Shown: piece by piece, positions 28,765-37,900 of the stretch
Position numbering within the stretch: position 1 is the stretch's first letter
Layout of the letters: every line of letters starts with the position of its first letter
Origin: JAPORK01 sp026710285
GTDB lineage: Bacteria > Pseudomonadota > Gammaproteobacteria > Pseudomonadales > Endozoicomonadaceae
Length of the DNA stretch: 64,000 nt
Direction of reading: 5' to 3'
NCBI GenBank assembly: GCA_965201045.1
Contig: OZ241746.1
Coordinates: 5,022,001-5,086,000, forward strand
Notes under the pieces: generated by a model
Told to the model about the DNA's origin: nothing
Database searches by the model: none
What the model saw: only the letters and a program-made list of their open reading frames with translations
Program-made: the position numbers and the translations under genes

Positions 28765-31700
28765 ATGATTTATAATTTTTTAAAGACCAATATCACCCCT
28801 TTATTTTTGCTATGCTTGCTGCTTTGTTGTGAATTAATTTGCGGAGCATTACCGCTTTCATTTCAAAGCTTACCCACAAAAAATAAAAAAACACGCATTG
28901 TCGTTAAAAAATTTAACACAATAAATAATCATAAAAACAATATAATTCCTAAAAAATTAAAAGATAAGCTTAAAAAAAGCTCATTAGCTGTAGCACAAGC
29001 CAGTAATAGCTCATCTCCCTGGTCTAATGCTGTTAATTTTTCAAAAAACTGGGGCACGCAGGTAGATCCGCGTACCGGCACATTTACAGCTTATGTAAAA
29101 GTAGGCAGTATGATCAGCAATCTGGACCATGGACCTAACATCAATTTACAAATCAGTTATAACAGTGACAGTGTGGCTGATCTTGATACACTGGGAGCTG
29201 GCTGGAGCTGGAATTTAACTCACTTTGATCCGGTAACCAATCAACTGTCCACCTCTCAGGGAAAAACTTTTAATTTGCGCCAGCAGGCAAATGGAACCTG
29301 GTGGCCTCGTTATCACAAACTACATGATGTTCAGATTGACGGCAGCAAGGATACATTTTTCACCATAACCTATGCCAATGGTCTTCGGGAAATACTCGAT
29401 CATGATGGTTTTGAAACTAGACTGGAACAACAGGATGGACGTAGCGTTCATTTTGATTATGTACCGGGGACACATCTGTTAAGCGATATTCATGATGACC
29501 AGGGACATAAAATTATTTTAACCTGGCAGGATGGTTTTGTAACTGTTACCAGCTTTGATGCGGATGGAAAACCACTAAATATTGAACTTAATGATTTAGA
29601 TGGTAAATTAAAAAATATTACTTTACCTGGAAAAGATAAACAGACCATGTTAAATATTCATATGGAATACCAGGGTCATCTGCTTGATAACATTATTTAT
29701 CCTACTGGATTAAAAAAGCGTATAACTTATAACTGTACCGATGCGATGCCTGTTGAATCACCTTATGGTCATCAACGCCATTTATGTGTAGTCACTCAGG
29801 AATCAGCGGATCCGGGTGCAGAGCAACCAGAGATGATCACCCATTATAGTTATAGTGAGCGTAACGCCAATGAACATAACTATCTTGGTTTTAATTCTGG
29901 TCTTAGTACAATGCCCGGTTTATCCACGGATATATTGTTTGAAGCACCGGCAGATTATACTTATGAAACAGCACAGGATAACGGACTAACAACACAGATT
30001 CGCACTTACAACAAATATCATTTGCTGATCAGTGTAAAACTTATTAGTGATCATACAGAAGATTTGCTTTCAGCCATCCACTATTTTTTCTGTCGTACTG
30101 ATGAGATTGATGGCTGTGCCCATACCAGCTTTGAAGATTTACCAGACACTTATAGTTTACCCCTGAAAATAGTGACCAGTGTTTGGGGAGAACATACAGG
30201 AGCACCCGCAATTGAAACCACAGAAAACAGTTATGATGATCTTGGACGTATAACCAGCACAAAAGATACTTACGGACGTGAAAAAATAATAACCTACTGT
30301 CCTGCAAGTGGTAATGCTGCCTGTCCTGCTGAACCTGATAAATGGTCTTTAACGACTCTCGTGCAGTCTGTTACCACAAAACCTTCAGCGCAATTTAAGA
30401 CCGCATCAGAAAAACCTTTGGTTATAGATAATTTTTATAAAAAAGAACCTAACATAAAAGGGGATGATTATACTTTGGTACTTGCAAGTAAAGTTGTCAA
30501 ATCAGGTAATCAGCAGCTCACAACAACACGTCAGTATTATAATGACCCAAAAAATACTTTTGAATATGGTCTTTTAAAAACAACAAAATTAACCGGTAAT
30601 TTATCATCCGATAAAACACTTACATCTGTTAGTAAAAATTACTATTATATTTTAAGTAAAGATCACAGCACCAAAACCACTTATAGTACGGTTAAAATCA
30701 GTGCCGATCAGTTTAAACGCTCTCCAATGGTAACCACCAGCCTGTTTACTAATCAGGTACTTGAAAGCGCAGACCCTGAAAATAAAAATATTGTTCATTA
30801 TCATTATGACCATTGGGGAAGAATAATACAGGAAGATACAGGTATAGGTACTAAGTTTGCAGCCAGTAAGCGCTATCAGTATGAAATTTCTCCGCAAAAG
30901 ATAATGTTAACCGTTACAGCCAGTAATGGTCTGCAAAAAAAAGTATTGTTTGATAGCACAGGACGACAGCTGAAAAATTTTAGTGAAGTAATATCAGCCA
31001 CAGGAAAGGCGGAGCCGGGAAAATGGCTTCCTGAGAAAAGTATAACTTACGATAACTATGGTCGTGTTACTGCTAAACATCTTTATTATATCGATACATC
31101 AGGTAACATAAAACAGTTAACAAAAACCTTTGTCTACGATGATATGGGAAGAGTCACTGCTGTACATTTGCCCGATAAAGAGACAGCAGTAAAAGAGTAT
31201 GATGATCCTGATCGCTGTATGGTAACTTTTAAATATAACCGCAATCAGGTTCGTTCTGCTATCTCCATTACTCATAGCAACCTACTGGATAAACCAATAA
31301 AGCAAATTCTGTTACCGGCGAGTTTTAGTCCTGATCAGCCAGTTTCCGCCAGTACACTGTGTAAACTCAAAGATATCCCATCAACTGCAAAAGTATCTTA
31401 TGCCGTTTACGATGGTTTTGGTCGTGTTATTAAAGCCATTGACCCAATGGGACAGATAGTCAGAAAAAATTATAATGCACTCGGACAAGTGACGGATATT
31501 ATCGACCCTGTAGGAGATAAAATACATAATGTCTATAATCTGGTCAGTCAGGTAGTGCAAAAATGGATAATTCCTGTTAATAAAAGCGGACAACAGACCA
31601 AGCAATATCTGCTGGCTTCTGCTCAATATAATGCAGCAGGAGAGTTACTCTGGAAAGCCGGAGAAGACGGGAAAAAAACCTGGTATACCTACACACCAGA

Positions 31701-34347
31701 CGGTCAGACGGCAACCAAGACCACACCAGCAGGACATGTTATTTCATGGCAATATAATCAAATCGGACTGGTTATGAGTGAAGCTGTGGATGGAAAACAA
31801 CTTTCACACCTTGATTATGATCCTGTTACTGCATTACCGATCAGGAAAACTGATGTAACCGGAACCACAACCTGGCGTTACAGTGATGATGGTAAAACAC
31901 AACAATTGTCTCATTCTGGAATCAATGGTTATCCTGATTACAGTTTCAAATGGAAATATGATCAGAACAGACGGGAAATCAGTGTAACCGGACCAGAAGG
32001 AAATCAGAGATCCACAAAATATGATGCACTGGGCAGAATAAGCTCAATTAGTTACCAGGAAGCAAATGGTCAAACAGAGAAAGTTTTTACCCCTTCTTAT
32101 GATGGCTTTTCCAGAATGATTACTGCTACATACGGCAGTGGTATGAAGAGAAACATTGATTATAACGATTACGGTGCAATAAAAGATGTCTCTGATACAC
32201 TGGACGGTAACCGCTTATCTGCATGGCAGTACGAGTATAATAAAGAGGAGGATATTACATCGCTGGTATACAGTGCAGAAAAGAATCAACAGGCTGTTCT
32301 GCACTATCAGTATGATGCCCTGAATAACTTAACAGAGATGACCTGCTCCGGATCAGCAGGGTTGACGCTATGTCCCCGGGACACTGCACTACATGGCTCA
32401 GATTTAAAGGAAGACCCCATTATTACCCGTCAAAACTACTCTTTTAATAATCTGAACCGGATGGCACAGGCAAAAGAAACATTGTTGAGTGCAGATGGTA
32501 AAGAAACATTGAGTAAAGTTGTCAACTATGGTTATGGCGATGCACAAGCTCCTTTACGTCTGCAGAAAATAACGACAATGTGGGACAATAAAACACCACA
32601 GACTAACACATTCACCTATGATCCAGTGGGTAATATGGTGATCGACAGCACGGATAATCATATTGCTTACAATGCTTTTAATCAAATTACTTCCGTCATA
32701 AATCCGCAAGGAAAACAGACCCGTTATTTTTATGATGGCAGTGAAAGAGAAGTCAGAGAAGAAGCTGCAACCGGTGATAATCGTAATCTGATCTATAAAG
32801 GTAAAACCCTGGTCGATGAAAAAATCAGTAATCCACAACAAAAAACGCATATGATTAGTTATCTGGGAATAGCTAAAGCCATTGATGGTGTCATCCATGA
32901 CTATTATGAAGAAAATTATAAAGGTGATGTCACCGGCGTACTTACCAAAACTGCAAATAATGATTACAGCCTGAGCCAGCGCAATGTTTATAGCCCTTAC
33001 GGCATGGTATGGCATACACATTCAGTTGCTTCATTGCCATGGTATCAGCGAACTTTAACCGGTTTTAATGGTGAACAGACTGATCCTGCTACCGGCTGGC
33101 AATTCCTGGGAGCAGGTCACAGGACATATAATCCGGGCCAGCGTTATTTTGTCAGTGAAGATCCGGCAGGCGATGGTTATGCTTTCGGTAGTAACAATCC
33201 GATAATGAACACTGATCCAAGTGGTAATTTTCCTAAATGGATGGGCGGTATGATGCACATATTGCGTCATGTGGGTACATTGGGGCTGGATCATTTTCAT
33301 AAGAAGTGGGCTAATATTATCGGAGTTACAGCAGTAATAGCGATTGCTTGTGTCGCCATCGTCGCATCTATGGTAGCTGGAGGTGAAGTGACACCTATGC
33401 TGGTAACAGCCCTGGCTTTGACAGTCGCTGCCGGTGGAATGGCAATAGCATCAGCTGCTGTTCCAACAAACAGAGGCTTAAGCATTGCCAGCATGGCTGT
33501 TGGTTTATTAGCCGCAGTCGTAGATGTTGCAGCAACGGCAGGTGCCTCTGCTTTTGCAGGATTGCAGGGAGCTTTCTTTGCTGATGGTGAAGCAGCGACT
33601 GATGATTTAGTTGATGAAGGTTTAACAGAGGCAGCGACGATTACTGTGACGGCTGACAATGCCGTTAATTTAACAGAAGACTCCAATGTAGCAGCTGCAG
33701 GTGCCGATGCTGCTGAAGCGGGTAACAGTGCTGCTAATGCTGCTAATGCGGTCTATGAACCGGGACGTACATACAATCTTTTAACCAAAGAGCTTGCTAA
33801 TTTCACAGAGGACAGAGGAGATGGTCTGCGTTTATACATACCTAATAATAATGCATTTAAAGTCGCATGGAATAAAATAATAAATCTTGGAATAGGAGTA
33901 AAGAATAACACAAGGAAATTATTCCTGATGCTTGCACAGCTAAGATCAGTAGAAAATCAGGGCAGGTCATTGGCATGGCTGGCAGATTATCTGGATGCAC
34001 AAGAGTATGGTGTGGATGTAAATCCTGCTTTTTCAGCAGTAGTGAAGGTCGAAAGATACTTTACCGGAAGTTTCTTTCTGCGGAAGACAGATTACCTTGA
34101 GACAATTGATAATGCGATGTCGAAAAATCAACTTTTAATACTCCCTACAGAAGAGCATCCATATTATACTTTTGGTAGTCAGCTCACTGATGGTCTATGG
34201 GAACTGATCCATGTAGATTCCAACAATGGTTCAATGTCTATAAATATGATCAATATGATCAGGGAGGATCCACAAAATAATATTTTTATGGGTGGTTATC
34301 TGAGGGGCAAGAATACATACACATTTACTCGATTTATGCGGGAGTAA
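28765..34347 (+). CDS. Rhs/YD-repeat protein, copy 6
   Basis: 1860 residues from ATG 28765. The in-frame ATG at 28753 again overlaps the GGAG and is rejected. The Rhs core motif starts at Arg1460 and the tail has 372 residues. Much of the protein is identical to copy 5, including the hydrophobic segment (VTPMLVTALALTVAAGG) and the linker (EAATDDLVDEGLTEAATITV). Differences concentrate in the last roughly 110 residues, where copy 6 reads TGSFFLRKTDYLETIDNA and ends NTYTFTRFMRE. Divergence so focused at the extreme C-terminus after a recent duplication is the pattern expected for an effector domain under diversifying pressure. It could also reflect conversion of only the 5' part. Confidence 0.94.
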   Translation: MIYNFLKTNITPLFLLCLLLCCELICGALPLSFQSLPTKNKKTRIVVKKFNTINNHKNNIIPKKLKDKLKKSSLAVAQASNSSSPWSNAVNFSKNWGTQVDPRTGTFTAYVKVGSMISNLDHGPNINLQISYNSDSVADLDTLGAGWSWNLTHFDPVTNQLSTSQGKTFNLRQQANGTWWPRYHKLHDVQIDGSKDTFFTITYANGLREILDHDGFETRLEQQDGRSVHFDYVPGTHLLSDIHDDQGHKIILTWQDGFVTVTSFDADGKPLNIELNDLDGKLKNITLPGKDKQTMLNIHMEYQGHLLDNIIYPTGLKKRITYNCTDAMPVESPYGHQRHLCVVTQESADPGAEQPEMITHYSYSERNANEHNYLGFNSGLSTMPGLSTDILFEAPADYTYETAQDNGLTTQIRTYNKYHLLISVKLISDHTEDLLSAIHYFFCRTDEIDGCAHTSFEDLPDTYSLPLKIVTSVWGEHTGAPAIETTENSYDDLGRITSTKDTYGREKIITYCPASGNAACPAEPDKWSLTTLVQSVTTKPSAQFKTASEKPLVIDNFYKKEPNIKGDDYTLVLASKVVKSGNQQLTTTRQYYNDPKNTFEYGLLKTTKLTGNLSSDKTLTSVSKNYYYILSKDHSTKTTYSTVKISADQFKRSPMVTTSLFTNQVLESADPENKNIVHYHYDHWGRIIQEDTGIGTKFAASKRYQYEISPQKIMLTVTASNGLQKKVLFDSTGRQLKNFSEVISATGKAEPGKWLPEKSITYDNYGRVTAKHLYYIDTSGNIKQLTKTFVYDDMGRVTAVHLPDKETAVKEYDDPDRCMVTFKYNRNQVRSAISITHSNLLDKPIKQILLPASFSPDQPVSASTLCKLKDIPSTAKVSYAVYDGFGRVIKAIDPMGQIVRKNYNALGQVTDIIDPVGDKIHNVYNLVSQVVQKWIIPVNKSGQQTKQYLLASAQYNAAGELLWKAGEDGKKTWYTYTPDGQTATKTTPAGHVISWQYNQIGLVMSEAVDGKQLSHLDYDPVTALPIRKTDVTGTTTWRYSDDGKTQQLSHSGINGYPDYSFKWKYDQNRREISVTGPEGNQRSTKYDALGRISSISYQEANGQTEKVFTPSYDGFSRMITATYGSGMKRNIDYNDYGAIKDVSDTLDGNRLSAWQYEYNKEEDITSLVYSAEKNQQAVLHYQYDALNNLTEMTCSGSAGLTLCPRDTALHGSDLKEDPIITRQNYSFNNLNRMAQAKETLLSADGKETLSKVVNYGYGDAQAPLRLQKITTMWDNKTPQTNTFTYDPVGNMVIDSTDNHIAYNAFNQITSVINPQGKQTRYFYDGSEREVREEAATGDNRNLIYKGKTLVDEKISNPQQKTHMISYLGIAKAIDGVIHDYYEENYKGDVTGVLTKTANNDYSLSQRNVYSPYGMVWHTHSVASLPWYQRTLTGFNGEQTDPATGWQFLGAGHRTYNPGQRYFVSEDPAGDGYAFGSNNPIMNTDPSGNFPKWMGGMMHILRHVGTLGLDHFHKKWANIIGVTAVIAIACVAIVASMVAGGEVTPMLVTALALTVAAGGMAIASAAVPTNRGLSIASMAVGLLAAVVDVAATAGASAFAGLQGAFFADGEAATDDLVDEGLTEAATITVTADNAVNLTEDSNVAAAGADAAEAGNSAANAANAVYEPGRTYNLLTKELANFTEDRGDGLRLYIPNNNAFKVAWNKIINLGIGVKNNTRKLFLMLAQLRSVENQGRSLAWLADYLDAQEYGVDVNPAFSAVVKVERYFTGSFFLRKTDYLETIDNAMSKNQLLILPTEEHPYYTFGSQLTDGLWELIHVDSNNGSMSINMINMIREDPQNNIFMGGYLRGKNTYTFTRFMRE

Positions 34348-34361
34348 AAATGGAACAGTGT

Positions 34362-34520
34362 AATAATAATACGTAGCACTTACCAACAAAAAAACATTGC
34401 AGCGCTGCTTATAGCATATGCAAACAATTTTATACGGCGTGTACTTGTGTGATCCGGAAACTTTATTTAAGGATCACATTATGTAACTTTTTAGATAGCG
34501 GCTGCTAAACTTTGCATCAA
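34362..34520. repeat. Extra spacer element, copy b (hairpin-bearing)
   Basis: Near-identical partner of 28140-28293. It keeps the GCAGCGCTGC palindrome and a 7-bp version of the hairpin, GTGATCC (34449-34455) with GGATCAC (34471-34477). One T is lost from the left arm. Confidence 0.75.
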
Positions 34521-34629
34521 TAGTTTTATTAACAAAAAAGACAGATCTGTTGGGTAAAAGCTGGAGCTTAAAAAATATATTTAAGAAACAGGCTTTATCC
34601 GATATTTACCCGGTGAAGTGGACCAATAT

Positions 34630-34689
34630 CTAATGAGCTTCACCCCGATTATTTCTAATACCTGTATCAACAATTTACGGAACATCCAA
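34630..34689 (-). pseudogene. polA 3'-end relic 6
   Basis: Gap-free match to polA. The minus strand reads LDVP, TAA, then IVDTGIRNNRGEAH and TAG. It shares GIRNN with most other relics where functional PolA has GIGNN, so the relics descend from one already altered copy. Confidence 0.86.
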
Positions 34690-34986
34690 CCTACATTCCC
34701 ACAATCTTCGTTTGAACTCCATAAATGAGATTACGGAAATGTCGTTTGGTAAATGCATCAAATATATTTATCTCCAAACAACAACAGTAGTCGTTTGTAT
34801 ATATCCTTACAATTCACTCAGAAAATAACTGTATACAGATTAGATGTCTTATGTACAAATTTGAGGTATTATTAAATAGAATTTAACAATATGCAACTTT
34901 TTCGGTAATGTTAAAGTCTAACTGGTCGTTAATGCTTTTTTTGTATTCTCTTATTTCCTTCTTTTATCTTTTTTACTAATATAAAC

Positions 34987-37900
34987 ATGTCTAATAATTC
35001 TTTAAAGATCAATATCACCCTCTTGTTTTTGATATATCTGTTGTTTTGTTATGAATTAATTTGTGTAGCATTACCTCTGTCATTTCAGAATTTACTCACA
35101 AAGAATAAACAAACCAATATTACAACTAGCAAATATCACACAATAAATAATCAGAAAAATAATACTTCTTCTGTAATATTAAAAAGTAAGCTTAAAAAAA
35201 GCTCATTAGCTGTAGCACAAGTCAGTAATGGCTCATCTCCCTGGTCTAATGCTGTTAATTTTTCAAAAAACTGGGGTACACAGGTAGATCCGCGTACCGG
35301 TACATTTACAGCTTACATAAAAGTAGGCAGTATGATCAGCAATCTGGACCATGGACCTAACATCAATTTACAAATCAGTTATAACAGTGACAGTGTAGCT
35401 GACCCTGATACACTGGGAACTGGCTGGAGCTGGAATTTAACTCACTTTAATCCGGTAACGAATCAACTATCCATCTCTCAGGGAAAAAATTTTAATTTAT
35501 GCCGGCAGGCAAATGGAACCTGGTGGTCTCGTTATCACAAACTACATGATATTCAGATTGACGGCAGCAAGGATACATTTTTCACCATAACCTATGCCAA
35601 TGGTCTTCGGGAAATACTCAATCATGATGGTTTTGAAACTAGACTGGAACAACAGGATGGACGTAGCGTTCATTTTGATTATGTACCGGGAACACATCTA
35701 TTAAGCAATATTCATGATGACCAGGGACATAAAATTATTTTAACCAGGCGAGCAGGTTTTGTAACTGTTACCAGCTTTGATTCAGATGGAAAACCACTAA
35801 ATATTGTGCTTAACGATTTAGATGGTCAATTAAAAAATATTACTCTGCCCGGAAAAGATAAACAGACCATGTTAAATATTCACATGACCTACCAGCATCA
35901 TCTGCTTGACAACATTATTTATCCTACCGGATTAAAAAAACGTATAACTTATAACTGTACCGATGCGATGCCTGTTGCATCATCTTATGGTAGTCAACGC
36001 CACTTATGTGTAGTCACTCAGGAATCAACGGATCCGGGTGCAGGACAATCAAAGATGGTGATCCATTATAGTTATAGTGAGCGTAACGCCAATGAACATA
36101 ACTATCTTGGTTTTAATTCTGGTCTTAGTACAATGCCCGGTTTATCTACGGATATGTTGTTTGAAGCACCGACAGATTATACTTACAAAACAGCACAGGA
36201 TAACGGACTAACAACACAGATTCGTACTTACAATAAATATCATTTGCTGATCAGCGTAAAACTTATTGGTGATCGTACAGGACATTTGCTTTCAGCCACC
36301 CACTATTTTTTCTGTCGTACTGATAAGATTGATGGCTGTGCCCACACCAGCTTTGAAGATTTACCAGACACCTACAGCTTACCTCTAAAAATAGTGACCA
36401 GAACCTGGGGAGAACATACAGGAGCACCTGCACTGGAAACGACAGAAAACAGTTATGATGATCTTGGACGTATAATTAGCACAAAAGATACTTACGGGCG
36501 TGAAAAAATAATAACCTACTGTCCTGCAAGTGGTAACGCTGCCTGTCCTGCTGAACCTGATAAATGGTCTTTAACGACTCTCGTGCAGTCTGTTACCACA
36601 AAACCTTCAGAGCAATTTAAGACCGCATCAGAAAAACCTTTAGTTATAAATAATTTTTATAAAAAAGAACCTAACATCACCGGGGATGATTATACTTTGG
36701 TACTTGTAGGTAAAGTTGTCAAATCAGGTAATCAGCAGCTCACAACAACACGTCAGTATTATAATGATCCAAAAAATACTTTTAAATATGGTCTTTTAAA
36801 AAAAATAACATTAACAGGCAATGTATCATCTGATAAAACACTCACGGCTGTCAGTAAAAATTACTATTATATTTTAAGTAAAGATCACAGCACCAAAACC
36901 ACTTATAGTACGGTTAAAATCAGTACTGATCAGTTTAAACGCTCTCCAATGGTGACCACCAGCTTGTTTACCAATCAGGTACTTGAGGTCTCAGATCCTG
37001 AAAATAAAAATATTCTTCATTATCATTATGACCACTTTGGAAGAATAACACAGGAAGATACAGGCATAGGTACTGAATTTGCGGTTAGCAAGCGTTATCA
37101 ATATAAAGTTTCTCCACAACAGATACAGTTAACCGTTACAGCCAGTAATGGTCTGCAAAAAAAAGTATTGTTTGATAGCACAGGACGACAGCTGAAAAAC
37201 TTTAGCGAAGTAATATCAGCCACAGGAAAGGCGGAGCCGGGGAAATGGCTTCCTGAGAAAAGTATAACTTACGATGGCTATGGTCGTGTTGCTGCTGAAC
37301 ATGCTCACTATACTGATACATCAGGTCATACACAACAGTTAACCAAAACTTTTATCTACGATGATATGGGAAGAGTCACTGCTGTACATTTGCCCGATAA
37401 AGAGACAGTAGTAAAAGAGTATGATGATCCTGATCGCTGTATGGTAACGTTTAAATATAACCGCAATCAGGTTCATTCTGCTATCTCCATTACTCATAGC
37501 AACCTGCTAGATAAACCGATAAAACAAATTCTATTACCAGCGAGTTTTAGTCCTGAGCAGCCAGTTTCCGCCAGTACACTGTGTAAACTCAAAGATATCC
37601 CATCAACTGCAAAAGTATCTTATGCCGTTTACGATGGTTTTGGTAGTGTTATTGAAGCCATTGACCCAATGGGAAAAATAGTCAGAAAAAATTATAATGC
37701 ACTAGGACAGGTGACGGATATTATCGACCCTATAGGAGACAAAATACATAATGTCTATAATCTGATCGGTCAGGTGGTGGAAAAATGGATAATTCCTGTT
37801 AATAAGAGCGGACAACAGAAAAAGCAATATCTGCTGGCTTCTTCTCAATATAATGCAGCCGGAGAGTTACTATGGAAAGCCGGGGAAGATGGAAAAAAAA

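Larger units (their letters stand above)
34348..34986 (+). other. Spacer 6: extra element, hairpin, polA relic, leader without Shine-Dalgarno
   Basis: 639 bases. Order: extra element (about 34362-34520), hairpin at 34550-34602 (GGGTAAAAGC with GCTTTATCC), polA relic at 34630-34689, and an AT-rich leader. The leader lacks the TATGGAG box found before copies 2-6; the bases before ATG 34987 read TTTTACTAATATAAAC. Confidence 0.72.

Noticed and set aside
4156..34986. CRISPR or short tandem repeats in the spacers
   Set aside because: The repeated segments are about 6 kb apart and belong to the gene-unit duplication; no short regularly spaced repeats are present.
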